This document shows positions 45,729 through 53,308 of a stretch of DNA of 64,000 nucleotides, piece by piece (within the stretch, counting starts at the first letter, position 1; each line of letters starts with the position of its first letter). The notes under the pieces were generated by a model. It searched no databases. It was not told where the DNA came from and saw only the letters and a list, made by a program, of their open reading frames with translations. Location of the stretch: contig JBAXOT010000006.1 of NCBI GenBank assembly GCA_037133095.1, positions 37,339 to 101,338 on the forward strand. Direction: 5' to 3'. The position numbers and the translations under genes were made by a program. Source of the DNA: CAIMZW01 sp037133095 (lineage in GTDB: Bacteria; Actinomycetota; Actinomycetes; Nanopelagicales; Nanopelagicaceae).

Positions 45729-46862
45729 CTAAGATCGAGCAATCGAAGCCAGCATTTGATCAATCGCCTCTCTGGCAAGCGTCCTCGAATATTCCGTCGG
45801 TTTGATGTGATCGGCAATCACAGCAAAAACGTATTGCGCCGAGCCCACCGTCACATAGCCCGCCAAACTCACGGTCCCATTTATCCAGCCAGTCTTTGCT
45901 TTTACCAGACCAACTGCATGCGGGGCGTCGGTCACAAATCGAGACTTGAGGGTTCCGGTTTCACCGGCTACGGGCAAACCTAAGTAGATATCCTGCAAAA
46001 GCGGATCTTGCTTGATCTTCACCAAGAGCTCGGCAATAGTCCGAGTTGAGATCCTGGTCTCTTTCGATAAACCATTGCCATCTTTGATTACTAAGCCCGT
46101 TGTATGAATACCTAGGCTGGCCAAAGTATCTTCAAATGTCTGCTGAATTCCCGCCGCCGAGGTGGGGTGACCCAATTGCCGGGCCGCAGTTCGAGCCAAA
46201 CGATCGGCTAGAAGATTGTCGCTCCAGAGGAGGGTAAATTCCGCAATCGCAGACAAAGGTGGTGAGGCAACCGCGGCTATTTTGCTGCCCATCTCGCTCG
46301 TTGCGGCCGCGGCAGAACTCAGGGAGTGGAAATTCAAGGTAACTCTCCCGCTGAAGTACCGCTTTAAAATTTGGATGTCGGCTGTGTAAACCCCGTTGTA
46401 ATCAATGGCGAAAGTCCGAACTCCGGGGTGGTCCTTAATCAAGGCGTTAATCAGTGATGGCGAAAAAGCGCGATGGTACTTCCCGGCTTCGAAGAGGCTG
46501 GCGGTCAACCAGGGGTCGCTCTCACCAGATAACAAGTATGTGTCGGGTTTATTTGACTCGTAGAGAGAAGTATGAAAAATTTTGTCTGAGCCAAAAACTT
46601 TGAGAGCAGCAGTCATGGAAACTAGTTTTAAAACCGAAGCTGGCGCCCGCCCTACATCAGATCTATTGGCATAAAGTATTTTTTCGGTCGCAGGGTCAAT
46701 CACGATGATTCCTGGTTTTGCCAGAATCGGGGCGGCGGCTAGCTTGATAAATTTGGCTGGCAAAGTCGCGGCGTGCGCGGGCAGTGTTGCGCCCAAAGTG
46801 AAGAACGCTGCAACAAACATTGCAACAAACAGTGCAACAAAAGATCTTAGAACTTTGCGCAT
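45729..46862 (-). CDS. dacB: D-alanyl-D-alanine carboxypeptidase/endopeptidase DacB (PBP4)
   Basis: S13-type penicillin-binding protein that trims peptidoglycan stem peptides. 377 aa, exported by a signal peptide of about 31 residues whose core is built from a 12-bp tandem repeat. SxxK motif PASVLK (about 76-81), SxN in WSDNLLADRL and KTG in VKAKTGWINGT. The family is often near tilS-hpt; here it is separated by the exporter and metZ-ctaB. A weak AATAAT element is 6 bases before the ATG. Confidence 0.93.
   Translation of the reverse strand: MRKVLRSFVALFVAMFVAAFFTLGATLPAHAATLPAKFIKLAAAPILAKPGIIVIDPATEKILYANRSDVGRAPASVLKLVSMTAALKVFGSDKIFHTSLYESNKPDTYLLSGESDPWLTASLFEAGKYHRAFSPSLINALIKDHPGVRTFAIDYNGVYTADIQILKRYFSGRVTLNFHSLSSAAAATSEMGSKIAAVASPPLSAIAEFTLLWSDNLLADRLARTAARQLGHPTSAAGIQQTFEDTLASLGIHTTGLVIKDGNGLSKETRISTRTIAELLVKIKQDPLLQDIYLGLPVAGETGTLKSRFVTDAPHAVGLVKAKTGWINGTVSLAGYVTVGSAQYVFAVIADHIKPTEYSRTLAREAIDQMLASIARS
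46811..46846. repeat. 12-bp tandem repeat in the dacB signal sequence
   Basis: Three copies of GCAACAAA-type 12-mers (GCAACAAACATT, GCAACAAACAGT, GCAACAAAAGAT as read on the plus strand). On the coding strand each unit adds four hydrophobic residues (FVAL, FVAM and similar) to the signal peptide core. Confidence 0.8.
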
Positions 46863-47001
46863 TACCTAATTATTCTCTTTCTCTTCCGAGCCAATCCTCC
46901 ATGTTTCGTGCGAAACCGGCCATGAAGTACCAACCAACGAAGCGTGCCACGACTTAGGTTAGATGGGTAACTGGACTTTCGCGCAGAGTACGGCACCCCT
47001 C

Positions 47002-47007
47002 TAAAGT
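47002..47007 (+). promoter_or_regulatory. leaderless-type promoter (-10) of the HDAC-like gene
   Basis: TAAAGT, exactly 6 bases before ATG 47014. The remainder of the 151 bp divergent gap to dacB shows no gene or RNA that I can support. Confidence 0.6.
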
Positions 47008-47013
47008 AACCCC

Positions 47014-48123
47014 ATGCAGACTGGTTATGTCTATCACGAGATATTTGGCTGGCACGACACAGGCACCTACGTTGGTGACACTCCCAGCGATCCAGCTGCT
47101 GGTCTTCAGCCATATATCAACTATGAGCACGGTGACACTAAGAGACGCATTCACGAACTTATCGTGGTTTCCGGTTTGGTCGATGAACTCAAGCGCATCT
47201 CACCTAGACCTGCCACCGACGACGAACTTCGACTTGTCCACACCGATCGGCACATTGCCAATATAAAAGAGGGCTCGAGAAATCGACTTGGAGGCGATGG
47301 CGGCGATTTGGGAACTCCTTTTGGCAAAGGTGGATTTGATATTGCTGCCTTGGCAGTCGGTGGCGCCATTGAACTCTGCCAAAGTGTTCTCAACGGCGAA
47401 GTAAAAAATGGTTACGCACTTATCCGCCCGCCCGGACACCACGCACTGGCTGACCTCGGCATGGGCTACTGCCTCTTTTCCAATCTAGCAATTGCCATTC
47501 GTTGCGCCCAAAAAGATCGACCCGCGCTTCGGGTTGTAACAGTTGATTGGGATGTTCATCATGGCAATGGCACACAAGATATTTTTGAATCAGATCCACA
47601 AGTTCTGACGATCTCCTTGCATCAAGAGCGGCTCTTCCCGCATCACACAGGAGATCGAGAAGAACGCGGAGTCGGCGACGGTTTTGGCTCTAACATAAAT
47701 ATTCCGCTGCCGCCCGGAACTGGCAATGGTGGCTATCAATATGCATTCGAGAAAGTTGTCATCCCCGCGATTAGAAAATTTAAGCCAGATCTCATAGCCG
47801 TTTCTTCTGGTTTTGATTCCTGCGTATTCGATCCGCTCGGGCGGATGTTGGTTACTGCCGCTGGGTACCAAGAATTAACTCGGATGTTAATGGAAGTTGC
47901 CGAGGAAGTCTGCGCGGGCAAAATAATGATGGTTCATGAGGGCGGCTACAACGCGGTGTACTCACCATTTTGCGGTTTGTTCGTGTTGCAGCAACTTTCA
48001 GGCTCGTTCAAACTCAGCGACCCTTTTGGTGAATCGGTGAATGGGTATCCTGGTCAAGAGCTGCGCGATCACCAAAAAATCGCCATCGATAAGTTAGCCG
48101 ATTTTTTATCGGAGATCAAATGA
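47014..48123 (+). CDS. class II histone deacetylase-like amidohydrolase
   Basis: 369 aa arginase/deacetylase-fold zinc enzyme. RPPGHHALADLGMGYCLFSN (catalytic His pair), DWDVHHGNGTQDIFESDP (zinc Asp and His) and SSGFDSCVFDPLGRM (second zinc Asp) are intact, and HEGGYNAVYSPFC corresponds to the C-terminal Tyr loop region. Starts with GYVYHEIFGWHDTGTYVG, as in bacterial class II proteins and acetylpolyamine amidohydrolases. Likely substrates are small acetylated amines or acetyl-lysine; not determinable. ATGA-coupled to the downstream methyltransferase. Confidence 0.9.
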   Translation: MQTGYVYHEIFGWHDTGTYVGDTPSDPAAGLQPYINYEHGDTKRRIHELIVVSGLVDELKRISPRPATDDELRLVHTDRHIANIKEGSRNRLGGDGGDLGTPFGKGGFDIAALAVGGAIELCQSVLNGEVKNGYALIRPPGHHALADLGMGYCLFSNLAIAIRCAQKDRPALRVVTVDWDVHHGNGTQDIFESDPQVLTISLHQERLFPHHTGDREERGVGDGFGSNINIPLPPGTGNGGYQYAFEKVVIPAIRKFKPDLIAVSSGFDSCVFDPLGRMLVTAAGYQELTRMLMEVAEEVCAGKIMMVHEGGYNAVYSPFCGLFVLQQLSGSFKLSDPFGESVNGYPGQELRDHQKIAIDKLADFLSEIK

Positions 48124-48782
48124 GCGATTCCAGTCCGGCAACACCAACGGGCAAGGTTGAAATTGGGCCGGGAGAATTTTACCCCGTTGTTGGAGTTGGT
48201 CCGATGCCACTTCCTTGGCCAACCGATGTTCGCCTCGACCCAGAGTTAATGGCCAATGGTGACCGAAGAAATGTTCTCGACAATTATCGGTACTGGAAAG
48301 TCGAATCGATTGTCGCTGATTTAGATACGAAGCGGCATGCCTTGCAGATTGCCATTGAGAATTGGCAACATGATTTAAATATTGGCTCCATTGTTCGGAC
48401 GGCAAATGCCTTCAATGTTTCCTACGTTCACATCGTCGGCAAACGTGACTGGAATCGACGTGGTGCAATGGTGACCGATAAATATCTTCATGTGCTGCAT
48501 CATCCGACAATTGCGGATTTCAGTGCATGGTGCAGTAAGAATTCCACGCCAATTATCGGGATCGACAATTTGCCCATCTCGACCCAATTAGAAGATGCAA
48601 CACTTCCCGAAAAATGCGTGCTTTTCTTTGGTCAAGAGGGAGCCGGCATGTCAGACGAGGCGGTCGCAATCTGCTCCAGAGTCCTCGCTATCCAACAATA
48701 TGGTTCGACTCGATCCATGAACGCTTCAGCGGCGGGCGCAATCGCCATGTACGCCTGGGGAATGCAGCATCTTCGAGGTTAG
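48120..48782 (+). CDS. TrmH/SpoU family RNA 2'-O-methyltransferase
   Basis: 220 aa SPOUT knot enzyme. Motif 1 NIGSIVRTANAFNV, motif 2 VLFFGQEGAGMSDEAVAIC and motif 3 YGSTRSMNASAAGAIAMYAW form the SAM-binding knot. The N-terminal 60 residues are extra and lack the substrate-binding domain of RlmB. The RNA target, tRNA or rRNA, is unknown. Its stop is 3 bp from the convergent TPR gene. Confidence 0.9.
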   Translation: MSDSSPATPTGKVEIGPGEFYPVVGVGPMPLPWPTDVRLDPELMANGDRRNVLDNYRYWKVESIVADLDTKRHALQIAIENWQHDLNIGSIVRTANAFNVSYVHIVGKRDWNRRGAMVTDKYLHVLHHPTIADFSAWCSKNSTPIIGIDNLPISTQLEDATLPEKCVLFFGQEGAGMSDEAVAICSRVLAIQQYGSTRSMNASAAGAIAMYAWGMQHLRG

Positions 48783-48785
48783 GTG

Positions 48786-49742
48786 CTAATCCTCAATTAC
48801 TTCAGCGACTGCAATCAGACGTCTTTCAATCTCTAGGGCCTCTTCCTCGCGCCCTAATTGGCGCAATGCTTCGGCTATCCGACGCTCGACTTCCAAGATA
48901 AATTCAAAATCTCTTGGCTCCGAATCTGTCGCAACTTCCAGCACGCGCTCCAGTGTGAGCATGCCTTCTTCAGGTTGGGCAGTAAGAATTTGCGCTTTCC
49001 CAAGTTCCAAAAGCGAATAGGTTTCACGTCGATGGTCGTGTGCGGTAACGAATACGTCTAATGACTTCTGTGCGGCAGAAAGAGCGGCTTCACCTTGACC
49101 AAGTTCGGAAAGACAATGCGCAATCTTCTGATCGCATCGGGCCACGTTGATGACTTCTTTCAATTTCTTGAAGAGCGCGCGAGCCTCAGTAAACGCCTCG
49201 AGCGCTTTGGCGAAATCACTGAGTTCGCGTTGGGCACAACCGATCAGATGGAGGTCGTTGGCGGCTCCGCTGTCGTTTCCGTCGACTAAATGTTCCTGGA
49301 CACAATCGGTCATGCAATCGATAGTTTTTTCGTACTCCTTGGATCCAAACCACCATTCGCCTAGGGTGCAGGCAAGATCAATAGCCAACGGCGACTTGGA
49401 TTCGCGAAGTAACTCCACGGCCTTACTCATTGCCGTAGCAGCTTCATTCATTCGCTTTAATTGATTGAGGTTATACCCGATTGCGGAATAGGCCTGGGCG
49501 AGTCCATCAGATGGCGCAACTGGTCCTAGTTCGGCATAAATATCACGGGCGGTCTCGGCGAGTGCGAGCGCTTCATCGTATTGTCCACGGGCGTAGATTC
49601 GTGCACTCAGTTCATAATAAGTATTTGCTCGTTCCAAGCCATCCACCTCAGGTATGCGCTCCCACAGCATTTCCTCAGTAACGATGTCATCGCCAATGTC
49701 ATCATCTTCGCTCAAGGCAACTCCTTCAGCTTTGTCACTCAC
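48786..49742 (-). CDS. tetratricopeptide repeat protein
   Basis: 318 aa, cytoplasmic, acidic N-terminus (SEDDDIGDDIVTEEMLWER). Contains about six TPR-like units, e.g. ANTYYELSARIYARGQYDEA, LAQAYSAIGYNLNQLKRMNE and AANDLHLIGCAQRELSDFAK, ending in EVERRIAEALRQLGREEEAL. GTG start at 49742. No enzymatic motif; probably a scaffold or regulator. Divergent from the deacetylase operon. Confidence 0.82.
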   Translation of the reverse strand: MSDKAEGVALSEDDDIGDDIVTEEMLWERIPEVDGLERANTYYELSARIYARGQYDEALALAETARDIYAELGPVAPSDGLAQAYSAIGYNLNQLKRMNEAATAMSKAVELLRESKSPLAIDLACTLGEWWFGSKEYEKTIDCMTDCVQEHLVDGNDSGAANDLHLIGCAQRELSDFAKALEAFTEARALFKKLKEVINVARCDQKIAHCLSELGQGEAALSAAQKSLDVFVTAHDHRRETYSLLELGKAQILTAQPEEGMLTLERVLEVATDSEPRDFEFILEVERRIAEALRQLGREEEALEIERRLIAVAEVIED

Positions 49743-49817
49743 TCGAGATAAGGGCTACCCCTACTGTGTCTCAACCCTAGCAACTCATCCTGAGTCGGCG
49801 CTGCGCAACGCAGGAAG

Positions 49818-49823
49818 TATCCT
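49818..49823 (+). promoter_or_regulatory. leaderless-type promoter (-10) of the envelope operon
   Basis: TATCCT, exactly 6 bases before ATG 49830; the three genes that follow overlap by one base each, so this should drive all of them. Confidence 0.6.
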
Positions 49824-49829
49824 TAAGCC

Positions 49830-50525
49830 ATGAGCCTGAACCGCCGCCAATTTATCCAAGCGGGGGTTTTAGCCGCAGCCGGAGTCGTTGAATCCGCCTT
49901 CGCCGATCCTGCTCAAGCCGCCGGCGGGGACATAACCCACGGTTCTCGGGCCAAGCCAAACGTCGCACTCACTTTCCACGGGGCCGGTGACCCGGCAATC
50001 GCCACCGCCATTCTCAAGATCCTCAAAACCACGGCTACCCCAGTAACTGTCTTCGCAGTAGGCACCTGGCTACAGAGCAACCCTGCCTTCGCCAAGCAGA
50101 TTGTGAACGCGGGCCACGATCTTGGCAATCACACATTGCACCACTACGAAATGAAGACTTTGACCGCGAAAAAAGTTGATAGCGAAATTGCAGGCTGCGC
50201 TGGCGAACTTAAGAAACTAGTTGGTAATCATGGGTCATGGTTCCGAGCCTCTGGAACTCAATACACCACACCGACCATAAGAAAAGCGGCGCTAAAGTAT
50301 GGTTACAAGAACTGCATCTCTTATGAAGTTGATTCACAAGATTATTTAAATCCGGGCAAGACCGCAGTTATCAACAATACGATGGGTGGAGTTAAGAACG
50401 GCAGCATTGTGAGTTTGCACTTTGGTCACCAAGACACAGTTCTGGCACTTCCACTCTTAATTGAAAAACTTCACGCTAAAGGTTTATCGCCCGTAACTGT
50501 AACTACCCTTTTAGGAACTATTTAG
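49830..50525 (+). CDS. Tat-exported polysaccharide deacetylase-like (NodB) protein
   Basis: 231 aa. Twin-arginine signal NRRQFIQAGVLAAAG (residues 4-18), then a NodB-fold domain. Motif 1, normally TFDDG, reads TFHGAGD, so the catalytic base and metal Asp are replaced; motif 2 GNHTLHH keeps both His; motif 3 is FRASGTQ instead of R-x-P; motif 4 YEVDSQDY and motif 5 SLHFGH are present. Belongs to an actinobacterial branch with this altered motif 1, in my recollection. Either a changed mechanism or a binding protein for cell wall glycans. Confidence 0.82.
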   Translation: MSLNRRQFIQAGVLAAAGVVESAFADPAQAAGGDITHGSRAKPNVALTFHGAGDPAIATAILKILKTTATPVTVFAVGTWLQSNPAFAKQIVNAGHDLGNHTLHHYEMKTLTAKKVDSEIAGCAGELKKLVGNHGSWFRASGTQYTTPTIRKAALKYGYKNCISYEVDSQDYLNPGKTAVINNTMGGVKNGSIVSLHFGHQDTVLALPLLIEKLHAKGLSPVTVTTLLGTI

Positions 50526-51634
50526 TGAAAAAATTCGTGGGTGCGCTGGCACTTCTCTCTCTTTTAACGTTTACTCCCGCTTTTGCTGCGACCCCCTTGG
50601 TCGGAATGCCAGCCGTCCTTGATCCGAATGACATCTACGCAGCCGATCGACCAAATCAATTAAGTGCAGTCGTAGCCAATATGCCGGAGCGGGTTTACGT
50701 TCCCAATCACACTTCCGGCACGGTCACGGTTATCGACCCGAAGACTTTTAAGGTATTGAAGACAGTCAAAGTTGCTCCCGGACCACAACATGTTGTCCCC
50801 TCCTGGGATCTCAAAACTTTGTGGGTGAATAATGATGAAGGCGGAAATGTCCTAACACCAATCAATCCACTTACCGGGGTATTTGGCAAGCCGATAAAAG
50901 TTCATGATCCCTACAATCTCTATTTCACGCCGAACGGAAAGTATGCGGTTGTTATGGCCGAGGCTGATAAAGAATTAGTTTTCCGCGATCCTCACACCAT
51001 GGCAATCAAGAAAATTGTTCATGTTCCATGCGCCGGAGTAAACCACGCAGATTGGACCGCCGATGGAAACTTTTTCCTGGTCAGCTGTGAATTCAGCGGT
51101 GAAATGCTCTGGGTTAATACCGCCAAAATGACGATCGTGAAAACCGCGCTATTGCCTCACACTTATAGTTCTGGTCCAATGCCGCAAGATGTGAAGATTT
51201 CACCAGACGGAAAAACTTTTTATATTGCAGACATGATGTCCAATGGCATTTGGGCGATGGCGACCAATAAATTCGGATCATTCACGTTAATTAAGACCGG
51301 TATTGAGGCACATGGTCTTTATGTCACTCGTGATTCTAAAAATCTACTCATTACTAATCGCGGCGAGGGCAGCGTCTCGGTCCTGCGCTTTTCCGATAAC
51401 AAAATTATTGCGAAATGGAAAATTCCTGGCGGCGGAAGTCCTGATATGGGTGGCATCTCAGCCGATGGCAAACAGTTCTGGGTTTCGGGTCGATATAACA
51501 ACGTCGTTTATGTCTTCGATGTCGAACATGGAAAATACTTGACTAAAATTAAGGTGGGCAAGGAGCCTCATGGGTTGGCTATCTATCCGCAACCTGGGCG
51601 ATATTCACTTGGTCATACTGGAGTCTTTAGATAA
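50525..51634 (+). CDS. secreted YncE-like beta-propeller protein
   Basis: 369 aa, GTG start sharing one base with the previous stop. Signal peptide KKFVGALALLSLLTFTPAFA. Seven-blade cytochrome-D1/YncE-like repeats such as VYVPNHTSGTVTVIDPKTFK, LKTLWVNNDEGGNVLTPI, NGKYAVVMAEADKELVFRD and KNLLITNRGEGSVSVLRF. No heme or PQQ ligands evident. Works outside the membrane, function unknown; the operon suggests envelope upkeep. Confidence 0.85.
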   Translation: MKKFVGALALLSLLTFTPAFAATPLVGMPAVLDPNDIYAADRPNQLSAVVANMPERVYVPNHTSGTVTVIDPKTFKVLKTVKVAPGPQHVVPSWDLKTLWVNNDEGGNVLTPINPLTGVFGKPIKVHDPYNLYFTPNGKYAVVMAEADKELVFRDPHTMAIKKIVHVPCAGVNHADWTADGNFFLVSCEFSGEMLWVNTAKMTIVKTALLPHTYSSGPMPQDVKISPDGKTFYIADMMSNGIWAMATNKFGSFTLIKTGIEAHGLYVTRDSKNLLITNRGEGSVSVLRFSDNKIIAKWKIPGGGSPDMGGISADGKQFWVSGRYNNVVYVFDVEHGKYLTKIKVGKEPHGLAIYPQPGRYSLGHTGVFR

Positions 51635-53307
51635 TGAAGCTGCGCGGTTGGATTCCTCAATGGATTGGTCGACTTGCTTATCTTGTGGGGTTATTTCAAA
51701 TATCGGCCAATTTTTTGGCACCGGTGAAGCACACAGTTCATAAACTCGATAAATACTTTCCCGTCTTTGTTAATTCAACCGCGTTCGCGACTGCCTTTTT
51801 CACCGGACTCATAGTTCTTATTCTCGCGAGGGGTTTGAGTCGACGAAAACGAAGAGCCTGGACCTTGGCGATAATAATTCTCGCAATAAATTTATCTGCA
51901 AATATCATTCGATCGCATACTCATCCACTTGAACTAGTCTTCTCATCGCTCCTATTACTTCTGCTGGTGACCAACCGAAGAGAGTTCTACGCTGAATCCG
52001 ATCCAACGACCAGGCTCCGACCAGTTTTTGGCTTTATTGCAGCCTTCGTCGTCGTACTCATCTCCAGCGTCATTCTCTTAAAATTACGCAGTGGGACTCA
52101 AATCATCGGATACCCATCGATTAAGGACATTGTCCTTACAGTTCTCGACGGTTTTGTATTTATTACTGGCCCAGTTCAGTTCGCTAGCGAGCGGGTAAAT
52201 GATGCCATTGGTTTAATGCTGGGAACCTTTGGAGTCTTCATAATTTTGGTTCCGCTCTGGCTTTACTTCCGCCGAGTTGCACCAACACCGAAGATGAACG
52301 ATGAAGATTTGGACTTAATAAAGCAACTTATTAAACATGATCAAGAGCAAGATTCACTCGGATATTTCGCGACTCGGCTAGACAAGAGTGTGATTTGGTC
52401 AAAGAACCGAAAGGCAGGAATCGCTTATCGCGTACAGGGTGGTGTGATGCTGGCCAGCGGTGACCCTTTTGGTGAGTTCAGTCTCTGGCCCGAAGTTATT
52501 GATGAGTTTCTAGAGATCGCACGCAAGCACGCTTGGACTCCGGCGGTTATGGGAAGTTCGCACGATGCCGGTGAAGTTTGGGTGGAGAGGGCTGGAATGT
52601 TGGCGGTTGATATTGGCGATGAAGCCATTATCAATGTTGCTAACTTCTCGCTCGAAGGTCGAGCCATGAGCAATGTTCGCCAAATGGTGAATCGGATTCG
52701 CCGCAAAGGTTATTCCACCTACACCACCAAATTTTTTGATTTGCCTATCGAAAAGCAACAGGAACTTCGTGATCTTGCGAAGAAATGGCGATACGGAGTT
52801 GCTGAACGAGGATTCTCGATGTCCATGGACCGCTTTGGCGAAAGTCACGATTCCGATGTCTGGATTACGATCGCCGAGAAAGACGGGGAAATCAAAGGTT
52901 TGCTCTACTTTGTGCCTTGGACGACGAATCGACTCTCCCTCGATCGGATGCAACGCGAACGAGGCACCGATCCAGGTGTCAATGAGTTGATGATTGTCTC
53001 TACTGTTGAATACGCAAAAGAAAATGGATTGACTCACGTTTCACTCAATTTCGCGGCATTCCGTTCCCTCTTCGAACGTGCCGACAAAATTAGTGCCGGT
53101 CCTATCACTCGCGGTTCGCGCAACCTCATTCGCTTTTTCTCCAACTGGTTTCAAGTCGAATCGCTCTACCGTTTTAACGCAAAATTCCAACCAGAATGGG
53201 AGACGCGCTATGTGCTCTATCCCAAAGCCAGCGATTTGGTCAAGGTTGGTTGGGCCGCCTTACGAGCAGAGGACTTCATCTCCGGTTTTCGATCGCACTC
53301 GGTCTAG
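51634..53307 (+). CDS. MprF-like membrane protein (DUF2156 aminoacyl-PG synthase domain)
   Basis: 557 aa; TAATG start. About five or six membrane helices in the first 225 residues, then a DUF2156 double-GNAT-like domain (about 245-550): AYRVQGGVMLASGDPFGE, MSNVRQMVNRIRRKGY, PGVNELMIVSTVEYAKENGL and SLNFAAFRSLFERADK. That domain transfers lysine or alanine from tRNA to phosphatidylglycerol in MprF and LysX. Unlike mycobacterial LysX there is no fused lysyl-tRNA synthetase; lysS is elsewhere in the window. Likely gives the membrane positive charge. Confidence 0.87.
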   Translation: MKLRGWIPQWIGRLAYLVGLFQISANFLAPVKHTVHKLDKYFPVFVNSTAFATAFFTGLIVLILARGLSRRKRRAWTLAIIILAINLSANIIRSHTHPLELVFSSLLLLLLVTNRREFYAESDPTTRLRPVFGFIAAFVVVLISSVILLKLRSGTQIIGYPSIKDIVLTVLDGFVFITGPVQFASERVNDAIGLMLGTFGVFIILVPLWLYFRRVAPTPKMNDEDLDLIKQLIKHDQEQDSLGYFATRLDKSVIWSKNRKAGIAYRVQGGVMLASGDPFGEFSLWPEVIDEFLEIARKHAWTPAVMGSSHDAGEVWVERAGMLAVDIGDEAIINVANFSLEGRAMSNVRQMVNRIRRKGYSTYTTKFFDLPIEKQQELRDLAKKWRYGVAERGFSMSMDRFGESHDSDVWITIAEKDGEIKGLLYFVPWTTNRLSLDRMQRERGTDPGVNELMIVSTVEYAKENGLTHVSLNFAAFRSLFERADKISAGPITRGSRNLIRFFSNWFQVESLYRFNAKFQPEWETRYVLYPKASDLVKVGWAALRAEDFISGFRSHSV

Positions 53308-53308
53308 T

